Shown piece by piece: positions 1 to 7,748 of a stretch of DNA of 64,000 nucleotides (position 1 is the stretch's first letter; every line of letters begins with the position of its first letter). The stretch covers positions 51,925 through 115,924 of the forward strand of contig DATCLS010000044.1 of the NCBI GenBank assembly GCA_036563805.1, read 5' to 3'. The notes beneath the pieces were generated by a model that saw nothing but the letters and a program-made list of their open reading frames with translations, did no database searches and had not been told where the DNA came from. The DNA comes from DATCLS01 sp036563805. GTDB lineage: Bacteria > Actinomycetota > Acidimicrobiia > Acidimicrobiales > VFJN01. A program made the translations under genes and the position numbers.

Positions 1-873
1 CACGACGTCGCGGTGGCCCAGCTGGTGGTGCAGGCGGCTCAGGTCGAGCACCCGATGGGTCGGCAGCGGCTGGGCCAGCAGGGGCCAGGCCGGCACCGCC
101 AGGTCGTAGGGCATCGAGACGATCTCGAGCTCGGCGCCCAGCGCCGCGGCGCACAGCTCCACGACCTGGCGGACCGTGAGCGCCTCGCCGTCGCCGACGT
201 TGAAGATCGCGCCCGCCGCCCGGTCGGGGTGTTCGACCGCCCGGGCGACGGCCGCCGCCGCGTTCTCGGTGTAGCAGTGGTGGTGGATGGTCAGGCCCTC
301 GTCGGCCACGACGATCCGCCGGCGGCCGTCGAGGATGCGCCGGACGATCGACCACTCCCGCGGAACGAGCTGGTACGGCCCGTACAGGTAGGGGTAGCGG
401 AAGTGGGCGGCGCCCGGGTGGGCGGCGAACACCGCCTGCTCGGTGCGGACGATGCGGTAGCCCTTCTCGTCGATCGCCGGGTCGTCCACCAGCTCGGCGT
501 CCTCGGCGACCGGCACCGGCAGGCCGGGCGGATCGTGCTGCCAGGCGTCGGTCCACCCCCGGTAGGCCGGCACCCCGCCCACCGAGACGAAGTGGCCGCA
601 GCGACCGGCGGTCAGCTCGGCCACCCGGCGGAGCCGGCCGTACATGGCCACGACGACGTCCCAGGTGGCGTCGCCGAGCGCCGCCGCCAGCGAGGCCCCG
701 TCGAACGGGTCGGCGTGGACGTGCGCGACCGACGCCGGCGTCTCGGGGCGCTCGTGGACGCCCCGGTGGAGGATCGTGACCCGGTGGCCGGACTCGACGA
801 GTCGCCGCACGAGGGGCACGCCGGTCGGGCCGGTCCCCCCGATGACCAGCACGCTCGGCCCCGTCTGGCTCAC
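1..873 (-). CDS. NAD-dependent epimerase/dehydratase (extended SDR), C-terminus cut by window edge
   Basis: The reverse strand reads from a GTG at 873 to the window edge without a stop (291 codons). Near the N-terminus is a Rossmann nucleotide-binding motif, VIGGTGPTGVPLVRRL, followed by a basic HRG at the end of the second strand, as in NAD(P)-binding extended SDRs. Later segments (FRYPYLYGPYQLVPREW, then FNVGDGEALTVRQVVEL) are typical of epimerase/dehydratase or CSP41-like proteins. The YxxxK catalytic motif is not obvious, so the reaction is unassigned. No ATG fits the start, so GTG was chosen. It diverges from the regulator at 1063. Confidence 0.8.
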   Translation of the reverse strand, partial: MSQTGPSVLVIGGTGPTGVPLVRRLVESGHRVTILHRGVHERPETPASVAHVHADPFDGASLAAALGDATWDVVVAMYGRLRRVAELTAGRCGHFVSVGGVPAYRGWTDAWQHDPPGLPVPVAEDAELVDDPAIDEKGYRIVRTEQAVFAAHPGAAHFRYPYLYGPYQLVPREWSIVRRILDGRRRIVVADEGLTIHHHCYTENAAAAVARAVEHPDRAAGAIFNVGDGEALTVRQVVELCAAALGAELEIVSMPYDLAVPAWPLLAQPLPTHRVLDLSRLHHQLGHRDVV

Positions 874-1017
874 CCGTCCCCCTCCGCTCGACTTGCTCGG
901 CTCGGCTCCGTCGGCTGCCGCTCGGCACCTCCGGCCGTCTCGGCCGCCGCTCGGCGTCTCCCCATCTCCGTCTAGCAGGGATCGGCCCGGTTCCGCCGTT
1001 CGCGCCGACAAACCACT

Positions 1018-1060
1018 TATTGTGCTGACCCAAACGCAAAACGTGATCTTCGGGGAGGGG
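1018..1060 (+). promoter_or_regulatory. Putative promoter and ribosome binding site for the double-TetR gene
   Basis: TATTGT at 1018-1023 fits the actinobacterial -10 pattern TAnnnT. A strong GGGGAGGGG at 1052-1060 sits directly before the GTG at 1063. This AT-richer stretch (1010-1045) stands out from its surroundings. The 874-1062 gap holds nothing else I recognise. Confidence 0.45.
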
Positions 1061-1062
1061 AC

Positions 1063-2613
1063 GTGGGTGCGGCGGCGCAGGCGACCGGTGCGGTGGGGCG
1101 GCGGCAGCGGTATCTCGACCTGGCGACCGAGCTGGCGTGCCGGCCGCCCCGGTCCGGGCTGCCGTCGTTCCCGCACGCCGTGGCCCACATCCGCATCGCG
1201 GACGTGGCCCGGACGGTCGGCGTCACCCGGTCCGCCGTCTACCGGCACTGGAGCACCCAGGAGGAGTTCTGGGCCGACCTCACCGCCTACCTGGCGTCCG
1301 GCGGCGAGTCGGCCTGGCTGCGGACGCTGGTGCGGACGGGTGACGCCGTCGTCGCCGACGGCACCGGTGAGGCGGCCCGGCGGGCGCTGAACCGGATCCA
1401 GGAGGAGCTGCTCGCCGACCACCAGACCGCGGTGCGGGCGGCGCTCGTCGCCTACCCGGACGTGGGGCCCGCCCGGGAGCGGGTGGCCGAGTCCGAGCGG
1501 CGGCTCGTGGCGCATGTGGCCGGGCTGGTCGACCGGCTGCGGGCCGCGCGGGGCTGTCGGTTCGCTGACGGGGTGACCGCCACTGACGTCGCCCTCGTCC
1601 TCACCGCGCTGGGCGAGGGGTTCGCCCTCGTCGCCCGGGTCGCGCCCCGGGCGTTGGCCCGGACGCCCGTGGACGGGGATGGGGGCGGAGACCGAGGTGC
1701 GGGCGGGGCCGGCTCGGCGGCGGCCGAGCCGGCGGAGGCCGGGACCGGGACGGGCGTCGGCCCGGCGGAAGCCCGAGCCGGGCTCGGCGCCGAGGAACGC
1801 CCGTGGCTCCCCCTCGCCTTCGCCGCCCGTGCCGTGCTCGTGGGCTTGACGGCCCCGCCTGCCGGGGCGCAGGCCGCAGGCGACTCGGTCCCCGGCGCGG
1901 ACGCGCTCGACGCCCCGGGCGCTGGCGCCACCGCCCCAGCTCGCCGGAGCGGGGCGGGCGCGAACGGGTCGCCGGCCGGCGACCGCCGGCGGGACTACCT
2001 CCGCGCCGCTGCCCGCCTCGCCCGGACCCACACCCCGGGGGCGGGCGACGACCCGGTCCCCGTGCTCGGTCACGTGACGCTGGCCGGCCTGGCCCGGGAG
2101 ACCGGCGACGACCGCCGCCGGCTCTACGAGCTGTGGCCGAGCCAGTCCGAGTTCCGGCTCGACCTGCTCACCCACCTGGTGGCCCGGACCTGCCGGGAGC
2201 TGGGCGACCTCCTCGAGCCCCAGGGGGCGGGACCGGTGCTCCCGGTCGCCGACCGGCTGTTCGCCTGGCTGCGGGGCACCGAGTGGCTGCCGGCGGCGTT
2301 CGCCTTCGCGCCGGTGGCGGGTCGCCGGGCGGTCCACGAGCGGGCCCGCCGGGCCGCCGACACCGGCCGGCAGGCGCTGGCCAGCAGCCTGGCACGCCTG
2401 GTGGCGGCGGCCGGCCGGCGGATGCGCCCCGGCGTCTCGCTCGACCAGCTCACGCTGCTGGTGCTGGCGCTGGTGGCCGGCGCCGTCCGCACGCTGCGCA
2501 CCAACCCGGCGCTGTGGCGCACGGACGTCCGCCGCGGCGGCGCCGAGCACACGCTCTTCGGCCTCGCCGTCGCCGCCCTCATCGAGGCGACCACCCACCC
2601 CTCCCTCGCCTGA
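1063..2613 (+). CDS. TetR-family regulator with two tandem TetR units
   Basis: This 516-residue protein is about twice the usual TetR length. The first helix-turn-helix lies at about residues 12-65 (IRIADVARTVGVTRSAVYRHW). After an Ala/Gly/Pro-rich linker (about 205-305), a second unit starts near residue 308, with a matching helix-turn-helix (VTLAGLARETGDDRRRLYELW) and its own helical C-terminal domain. Each half resembles a complete regulator, so this looks like a duplication fused in one chain, possibly an obligate pseudo-dimer. The GTG start follows a strong ribosome binding site. It is divergent from the epimerase, whose expression it could control. Ligand unknown. Confidence 0.8.
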   Translation: MGAAAQATGAVGRRQRYLDLATELACRPPRSGLPSFPHAVAHIRIADVARTVGVTRSAVYRHWSTQEEFWADLTAYLASGGESAWLRTLVRTGDAVVADGTGEAARRALNRIQEELLADHQTAVRAALVAYPDVGPARERVAESERRLVAHVAGLVDRLRAARGCRFADGVTATDVALVLTALGEGFALVARVAPRALARTPVDGDGGGDRGAGGAGSAAAEPAEAGTGTGVGPAEARAGLGAEERPWLPLAFAARAVLVGLTAPPAGAQAAGDSVPGADALDAPGAGATAPARRSGAGANGSPAGDRRRDYLRAAARLARTHTPGAGDDPVPVLGHVTLAGLARETGDDRRRLYELWPSQSEFRLDLLTHLVARTCRELGDLLEPQGAGPVLPVADRLFAWLRGTEWLPAAFAFAPVAGRRAVHERARRAADTGRQALASSLARLVAAAGRRMRPGVSLDQLTLLVLALVAGAVRTLRTNPALWRTDVRRGGAEHTLFGLAVAALIEATTHPSLA

Positions 2614-2616
2614 GCC

Positions 2617-2662
2617 CCGGCCCCGGCCCGCCGCCCGGGTTCGGGGCGGGGGTCGGGGCCGG
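2617..2662 (+). terminator. GC-rich hairpin after the double-TetR gene
   Basis: CCGGCCCCGGCCCGCC (2617-2632) pairs imperfectly with GGGGCGGGGGTCGGGGCCGG (2643-2662). There is no T-tract, so termination is inferred only from position. Confidence 0.35.
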
Positions 2663-2674
2663 TAGCGTCGAGGC

Positions 2675-3046
2675 ATGGTCCGCAGCCCGTGCCGTCGCGT
2701 CGTCGCGGCGGTGGTGGCGGCGATCGTGGCGGGGATCGCCCTGCACGACGCCGCTGGCACTGAGCGGGCGACCAGCCTGGACGCCCCGCCGCGGGAGGCG
2801 GCCGTCGTGTCCGACTGGGCGCCGGCCGGCGCGGTCTCGGCGGCGCGCCGCGCCCGGGGCGGGGGCGACGGCGACCTGCAGTCGATCCTCGAGGCCCTGC
2901 GGACGCCGGCGCTCGGGCCGGCCGCCGCCCTGGCCGCAGTGGCCGCACCCGTGTGGTGGGTGCTGCGCCGGCCGTCCGGCGGCGCCGGCCCCCGCCTGCG
3001 GCGGACGCCGCTGCCGGTCCTGCGCGCCCCGCCGGCCGGCGGCTGA
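2675..3046 (+). CDS. Small membrane protein of unknown function
   Basis: This 123-residue protein has a hydrophobic N-terminal helix (about 9-22: VVAAVVAAIVAGIAL) and a second hydrophobic segment near residues 80-95 (GPAAALAAVAAPVWWVL), ending in an Arg/Pro-rich tail. TAGCGT lies 6 nt before the ATG, a leaderless arrangement seen repeatedly in this window. I recognise no family. The frame is supported by this promoter and by its position between two same-strand genes, but such GC-rich DNA allows chance frames. Confidence 0.5.
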   Translation: MVRSPCRRVVAAVVAAIVAGIALHDAAGTERATSLDAPPREAAVVSDWAPAGAVSAARRARGGGDGDLQSILEALRTPALGPAAALAAVAAPVWWVLRRPSGGAGPRLRRTPLPVLRAPPAGG

Positions 3047-3157
3047 CGACCCCCTCGCCTCGGGCCCGCTCGGCCTCCGGCGCGAGCGCACCCCGGGGCG
3101 CAGGACCGACTCCGCCGAGTCCGTCGAGCCCGCGAACGTCCTCGACCGAGGAGACCC

Positions 3158-3589
3158 ATGAACCGGACGCCCACGCGCCTGATCCCGCGGCCGCTCCCGC
3201 CCGGCGTGCGCCGGGACCTCGGGACCGTCGCCACCCTGCTGGCCGTCGCCGCCCTCGCCGCCGTCGTCTCGCTGTTCCTGCGGGGCCCCGACCGCGTCGA
3301 CCGCGTGGCGGTCGAGAACCCCCACCCCTGGTACGTGAGCGTGAACGTCCGGGGCGGGGACGACGACGGCTGGCTCCCCGTCGGCGCCGTCGAGCGCGAG
3401 AGCAGCCAGTCGTACCGGGACGTCATCGACCAGGGCCCCACCTGGACGTTCCGGTTCGCCTACGCCGGCCACACCGCCGACCTGCACGTCACCCGCGACC
3501 AGCTGGCCGAGGACGGCTGGCAGGTCACCGTGCCCCGGGAGCTCGCCGAGGAGCTCAGCGGCGACCGGGTCGCCACGACACCCCGCTGA
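3158..3589 (+). CDS. Membrane-anchored protein of unknown function
   Basis: The protein has 143 residues. A basic N-terminus is followed by one transmembrane helix (about 24-43: VATLLAVAALAAVVSLFL). A soluble domain of about 100 residues with beta-rich patterning (NPHPWYVSVNVRG, TWTFRFAYAG) should lie outside the membrane. GAGGAGACCC just before the ATG is a ribosome binding site. The domain resembles small Ig-like or DUF-type extracytoplasmic folds, but I cannot name a family. It is convergent with the CAP-domain gene. Confidence 0.7.
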   Translation: MNRTPTRLIPRPLPPGVRRDLGTVATLLAVAALAAVVSLFLRGPDRVDRVAVENPHPWYVSVNVRGGDDDGWLPVGAVERESSQSYRDVIDQGPTWTFRFAYAGHTADLHVTRDQLAEDGWQVTVPRELAEELSGDRVATTPR

Positions 3590-3647
3590 GTCTGCGCTGA
3601 CCCCGCGCCGATCGCACGGACCCGCCGAGCCGCCGGGCGGCGGGCGC

Positions 3648-4175
3648 TCAGCGGCCGAACATCTGCACCCAGGTGCGGGTGCCGGCGTCGTAGCCGACGC
3701 CGATGTGGCGCCAGGAGCAGTTCTCGATGTTGGCCCGGTGGCCCCCGGAGCCCATCCACCCGTCCATGACGGCCCGCGCCGTCGGGTAGCCCCGGGCGAT
3801 GTTCTCGCCGATGCTGCGGCCCGTGTAGCCCTGCTCCCGGGCCCGGTCCCACGGCGCCCGGCCGTCGCGGCTCGTGTGGCTGAAGTAGTCGTTCTCGGCC
3901 ATGTCGTCGGCGTGCAGCTGGGCGGCCCGGGTCAGCTGGGGCTGCGGCGTTGCCGGCCCACACCCGGCCTCGGCCCGCCGGGCGTTCGTGAGCGATACGA
4001 CCTCGGCCACCGGGGCGGCCTCCGGACCGCCCGGCCTCGCCGCCGGTGCCGGCGACCGCTGCGTCGACACCCCCGAGCACCCCAGCGCGGTCACCGACAG
4101 CAGCCCCGCTCCCAACGCCAACGCACCTCTGCGGGCGCGGGCTGCCCGCGCCCCGCCGCCTGTTCCCCAACTCAT
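3648..4175 (-). CDS. CAP/SCP-domain lipoprotein
   Basis: A signal peptide ends in the lipobox TALGC (Cys about 33), so the mature protein is probably lipid-anchored outside the cell. Residues about 55-175 form a CAP (SCP/PR1) domain: LTNARRAEAGCGPATPQPQL, then HADDMAENDYFSHTS, GENIARGYPTARAVMDGWMGS, GHRANIENCSWRHIGVGY. The two His and the Glu of the CAP cavity are present. The family is secreted, of varied and mostly unclear function. I chose the ATG at 4175 rather than a TTG at 4184 because TAACTT lies 7 nt upstream, a leaderless pattern. Confidence 0.88.
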   Translation of the reverse strand: MSWGTGGGARAARARRGALALGAGLLSVTALGCSGVSTQRSPAPAARPGGPEAAPVAEVVSLTNARRAEAGCGPATPQPQLTRAAQLHADDMAENDYFSHTSRDGRAPWDRAREQGYTGRSIGENIARGYPTARAVMDGWMGSGGHRANIENCSWRHIGVGYDAGTRTWVQMFGR

Positions 4176-4280
4176 GCCCGCCAAGTTATGACATTTTCGT
4201 TGCGTTCGTAACCGTAACTTAGCCGGCCGGTCGCGGCCGCTCCGAGGGGGTCGCCCGAGGCGATCAGCGAGCGAAGCCGC

Positions 4281-4388
4281 TCACGCCCCACCCTCCCGCG
4301 ACAGCGTCTCGCGGTAGTTGACCTCGAGGTCGGCCTGGATGGCGTCAGGGTCGGCGTCGAGCTGGAACTGGTCGGCGAACCTTCGCCC
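4281..4388 (-). pseudogene. Possible 3' remnant of a coding gene
   Basis: The 4185-4543 gap has no intact gene. On the reverse strand 4388-4281 encodes FADQFQLDADPDAIQADLEV and a few more residues to a stop. It has protein-like, acidic, helical composition and looks like the end of a gene, but upstream there is no convincing reading frame. I do not recognise a family, and it may be chance. Confidence 0.2.
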
Positions 4389-4543
4389 CCGTCGGCCGCT
4401 CGCCGGGCGGCAGCCAGGTGCTGGTGTCCCACACCCCGCTGCGGCGCAGCGCCTTCCGTTCTCCCGCCCCGCCACCGCCTCCCCCGGCGAAAACTCTGAC
4501 GGTGTGTCAGGCTGGATGGCCAGCCGATCGGACCGGGGGGACC

Positions 4544-5488
4544 GTGACCCAGACGACCACGCCGACCACGTCCGCCAGCGCGCCGGCGAGCACGCCGACG
4601 CCGCCGTCCGCCTCGCGGTGGGGTCCGGAGGACGAGCGGGGGGCGCTCAACCTGCTCGACCCCGCCACCGTGCTGGCCGCCACCCAGGTGTGCCGGACCG
4701 GCAAGGTCTACAACCTCGGGCTGCCCGTCCAGCGGGAGGGCGTCCCGTGGTTCGACTACCGGGGCGCGCCGCAGCGCCTGACCCTGTCCGGTGCCGGCGA
4801 GCGGGACATGTACGTCGACTTCGGGGCGCCCGGCGACCTGGGCGCCAACGAGGACGTCCTGATCATCGCCGCCCACAACGGCACGCACGTCGACGCCCTC
4901 AGCCACGTGTACGCCGAGGGCAAGCTCTACAACGGCTTCGACGCCTCGACCTTCAGGCCGGGCTCCGGCGCCCAGCGGTGCGGGATCGAGAAGACCGGCG
5001 GGTTCGCCGGCCGGGCCGTGCTACTCGACGTCGCCGGCCACCAGGGGGTCGACTGGCTGGAGCCGGGGACGAACATCACCGGCGACGACCTCGAGGCCTG
5101 CCGGGCGGCGCAGGGGGTGGAGATCCGGCGGGGTGACATCCTGCTCGTCCACACCGGGTGGCTGAAGCTGTTCCGCTCGCTGGGGCCCAGGGAGGAGGCC
5201 CCGCCGATCCAGCCCGGGATCGGCCTCTCCGCGGTGCCGTTCGTGGAGGACCACGACGTCGCCGCCGTCGGCGCCGACAACGCCGCCGTCGAGTGCATCC
5301 CGTTCGACAACGACACGTTCCTGGCCGTGCACGTCGAGCTGCTGGTCAAGCGGGGCGTGACGCTGATCGAGCACCTGGTGCTGCAGGACATGGCGGCCGA
5401 CGGCTGCCACGAGGCCCTGCTGGTGGTGGCCCCGCTGCTGGTCACCGGGGCCTCCGGCAGCCCGGTCAACCCGATCGCCATCGGCTGA
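4544..5488 (+). CDS. Cyclase-family metal-dependent hydrolase (kynurenine formamidase-like fold)
   Basis: The 314-residue protein carries the metal-binding signature HNGTHVDALSH near residue 110, typical of the cyclase/kynurenine formamidase superfamily. Members hydrolyse amide or lactone bonds using divalent metal bound by these His and Asp residues. The motif RWGPEDERGALNLLDPATV near residue 25 is common in actinobacterial members. The GTG at 4544 is preceded by GGGGGGAC, so I start there rather than at an upstream ATG. It is cytosolic with no signal peptide. The actual substrate is not shown by context. Confidence 0.85.
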   Translation: MTQTTTPTTSASAPASTPTPPSASRWGPEDERGALNLLDPATVLAATQVCRTGKVYNLGLPVQREGVPWFDYRGAPQRLTLSGAGERDMYVDFGAPGDLGANEDVLIIAAHNGTHVDALSHVYAEGKLYNGFDASTFRPGSGAQRCGIEKTGGFAGRAVLLDVAGHQGVDWLEPGTNITGDDLEACRAAQGVEIRRGDILLVHTGWLKLFRSLGPREEAPPIQPGIGLSAVPFVEDHDVAAVGADNAAVECIPFDNDTFLAVHVELLVKRGVTLIEHLVLQDMAADGCHEALLVVAPLLVTGASGSPVNPIAIG

Positions 5489-5492
5489 CCCG

Positions 5493-5516
5493 CCGCCCGC
5501 CGCGGCGGGCGGGCCG
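5493..5516 (+). terminator. GC hairpin after the cyclase gene
   Basis: A palindrome centred on GCCCGCCGCGGCGGGC (5495-5510) begins a few bases after the stop codon. A second GC-rich inverted repeat follows. There is no T-run. Confidence 0.4.
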
Positions 5517-5592
5517 CCCCCGGCGGGGCGGCGGGTGGGGTCGCCCGGGGGCGTGTGCGAGCGACCCCGGGCGAGGCCGTACGCTCGCCGGG

Positions 5593-7218
5593 ATGCTCGG
5601 CCACGCTGGCGGGGCCGCCACCCTCGACGCCCCGACCTGGTTGCTCGCCTACGGGGCCGCGGCCTGCGTGCTGCTGGCCACCGTCCTGCTGCGGTCGCGC
5701 ATCCCGGCGGCTGCGCCCGACCGGGAGCCGGCCCGCGAGCGCCGCGTGCGGATGCCGGGCTGGGCGGCGGCGGCCGGCCGGGCCCTGGGGCGGGTGCTCG
5801 GCCTCGGCCTGCTGGTCGTCACCGTCGTGGCCGCCTTCGTCGGGCCCGACTCGGAGGTCGTCAACTTCGCCCCCGCTGCCGTCCTGGCCGTGTGGTGGGT
5901 CGGCCTGCCGCTGGCCTGCCTGCTCGCCGGCGACGTCATGGCCTGGCTCGACCCGTTCGGCCCGGCCGCCCGGCTCGCCCGCCGTCTGCCCCGCCGCCGG
6001 TCGCCCGGCGAGGGCGCCACCCTCGGCGCCGGCGAGACCACCGGTCGCGATGACCGGCCGGAGGCCGGCGGGAACGCCTGCGCCGACAGCGAGCCCGGCG
6101 GCGGTGGCCCGTCCGGCGCCGGCGGCAGCGGCGGGCCTCGCGGGACGGCGCCGGCCCTGCTGGCGGCCGCCGCCTGGTGGGTCCTCGCCTACCAGGGCGC
6201 CGACTCACCGCGGCCGCTGGGTGCCGCCCTGCTCGCCTACGCCGGGCTGGCGGCGGCCGGCGCCCGGCGGTGGGGCCTCGGCTGGCTCCGCCGGGGCGAG
6301 GCCTTCGGCGCCCTGTCGGCCGGGCTGGCGGCGCTCGGGGGCCGGCTCCGGTGGCGGATCCGGCCGGAGTCGGCGCCGGCCGCGGCGCCGGGCCCGGCTC
6401 CGGCGGGCGCGGACGCCGACGCGTCGGCGCTGCCCCCGCTGAGCCTCGTGGCCGTGTGGCTGGGGGCGGCGGCGTTCGACGTGTTCGCCGGCAGCGGCGC
6501 CTGGGTGGACCTGGCGGGGGCGTCGTCCGGCTGGGCCCGCACCGGCGTCGCCACCGCCGCCCTGGCCGTGGCCGTCGCCGCCGCCGGGGCGCTGGTGGCC
6601 GGGGCCGCCCGGCTGGCGGCGCAGGCAGCGGGCGACGACACAGCCGGCGCGGCCGGCCGCCACCCAGCCAGCGAGAGCCCCGCGGCCGGCGACGACACGG
6701 CCAGCACAGCCAGCGACAGCCCCGCCGCCGGTGACGACGCAGGCGACGACACCACCGGCGCCCGCCCTGCCGGCGCCCGCCCTGCCGGCGCCCGCCCTGG
6801 CGGGGCCCGCCGAGCCGGCGGTCCCGCCGACGCCCGCCGGGCCACGGTGGCGGCGCTGCTCGCCGCCACGGCCGGCGTCTTCCTGGCCCACGGCCTGCCC
6901 CTGCTGCTGGTCGACGGCCAGCGGACCCTGGCCCACGCCTCCGACCCGTTCGGCCGGGGCTGGGACCTGTTCGGCACTGCCGACCGTCTCACCGACTACA
7001 CGCCGTTCACCCCCACCGCCGTCGGGATCGCGCAGCTCGCCCTCGCCGTCGGGGCCAACCTCCTGGCCGTCGCCGCCGCTTGGTCGCGCCTGGGCGGCGC
7101 CGCCCGCGCCGGCCGGCTCCGGCCGGCGGCCGCCGCCCGGGCCGTGTGGACCATCGGCCTGGCCGTCGCCATCCTCACCACCCTGACCGTCGCCGTCCTG
7201 GCCACCGACCTCGAGTGA
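5593..7218 (+). CDS. Polytopic membrane protein of unknown function
   Basis: This 541-residue protein has many hydrophobic helices, including TWLLAYGAAACVLLATVLLR near the start and VWTIGLAVAILTTLTVAVLA at the end. A segment VVNFAPAAVLAVWWVGLPLA, followed by GDVMAWLDPFGPAARLARRL, recalls membrane proteins sometimes labelled fenitrothion hydrolase-like, but I would not assign that activity. Two low-complexity hydrophilic insertions (about 135-180 and 350-415, the latter with repeated SPAAGDD and GARPA units) probably lie outside the membrane. TACGCT 7 nt before the ATG suggests a leaderless start. Confidence 0.7.
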   Translation: MLGHAGGAATLDAPTWLLAYGAAACVLLATVLLRSRIPAAAPDREPARERRVRMPGWAAAAGRALGRVLGLGLLVVTVVAAFVGPDSEVVNFAPAAVLAVWWVGLPLACLLAGDVMAWLDPFGPAARLARRLPRRRSPGEGATLGAGETTGRDDRPEAGGNACADSEPGGGGPSGAGGSGGPRGTAPALLAAAAWWVLAYQGADSPRPLGAALLAYAGLAAAGARRWGLGWLRRGEAFGALSAGLAALGGRLRWRIRPESAPAAAPGPAPAGADADASALPPLSLVAVWLGAAAFDVFAGSGAWVDLAGASSGWARTGVATAALAVAVAAAGALVAGAARLAAQAAGDDTAGAAGRHPASESPAAGDDTASTASDSPAAGDDAGDDTTGARPAGARPAGARPGGARRAGGPADARRATVAALLAATAGVFLAHGLPLLLVDGQRTLAHASDPFGRGWDLFGTADRLTDYTPFTPTAVGIAQLALAVGANLLAVAAAWSRLGGAARAGRLRPAAAARAVWTIGLAVAILTTLTVAVLATDLE

Positions 7219-7287
7219 CCGCCGGCGCCGTCCGCCGTGCCGGATCGCCGACCCCAGGGGCCGGACCGCGCCGGCCCGCGAGGCCGC

Positions 7288-7746
7288 TCAGGGCGCCACG
7301 ACGAGCGCCTGGGGGGCGGCGGCCTTCATGCGGGTGCGGAGCCAGGCGAGCTGGATGGCGGTGTCGTGCTCGCAGGCGTCGACGACCGCCAGCAGCTCGG
7401 CGTCGCGGGCGCCCTGGGCGGCCTGGCCGATGACGGTCCAGGTGATGTCGGACTCCGCCGCCATCAGGTACAGGTCCTGCAGGTCGCGCAGCAGGGCGAG
7501 GCCGCCGCTCCGGGGCCCGTGGAACAGGTCGGAGTGCAGGCGGTCCGGCTCGGCGGGGGCGTTCTCGCCGTAGCGCTCGACGAACGGCGTCAGCCGCTCG
7601 ACGTGCTCGTCGCACTGCCGGGCCATCCGCTCGCAGTCGTGGCGGACGTCGGGCTCGTCCTCGTGCGCCCGCCCCACCTCCAGGAAGGCGTCGGAGAGGT
7701 GGGCCTCGGCCCGGTGGATCAGCCCGAGGTAGTGCGCCAGCTGCAC
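7288..7746 (-). CDS. Ferritin-like four-helix protein, partner of the molybdopterin oxidoreductase
   Basis: The 152-residue protein is mostly amphipathic helix with regularly placed His, Glu and Asp (HRAEAHLSDAFLEVGRAHED, then CERMARQCDEHVERLTPFVE, and CEHDTAIQLAWLRTRM). This pattern suits a ferritin- or DUF892-like helical bundle, though metal ligands cannot be confirmed by eye. The GTG start lies 2 bp past the stop of the oxidoreductase gene, so the two are co-transcribed and probably translationally coupled. A role in redox protection or metal handling for that enzyme is inference. Confidence 0.7.
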   Translation of the reverse strand: MQLAHYLGLIHRAEAHLSDAFLEVGRAHEDEPDVRHDCERMARQCDEHVERLTPFVERYGENAPAEPDRLHSDLFHGPRSGGLALLRDLQDLYLMAAESDITWTVIGQAAQGARDAELLAVVDACEHDTAIQLAWLRTRMKAAAPQALVVAP

Positions 7747-7748
7747 GG

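Noticed and set aside
2124..2948. Minus-strand frame of 274 codons across the double-TetR end
   Set aside because: Antisense to a supported regulator, with Arg/Pro/Ser-rich composition.
4172..4906. 244-codon minus-strand frame opposite the cyclase gene
   Set aside because: Only low-complexity sequence; the cyclase frame on the plus strand has a clear metal motif.
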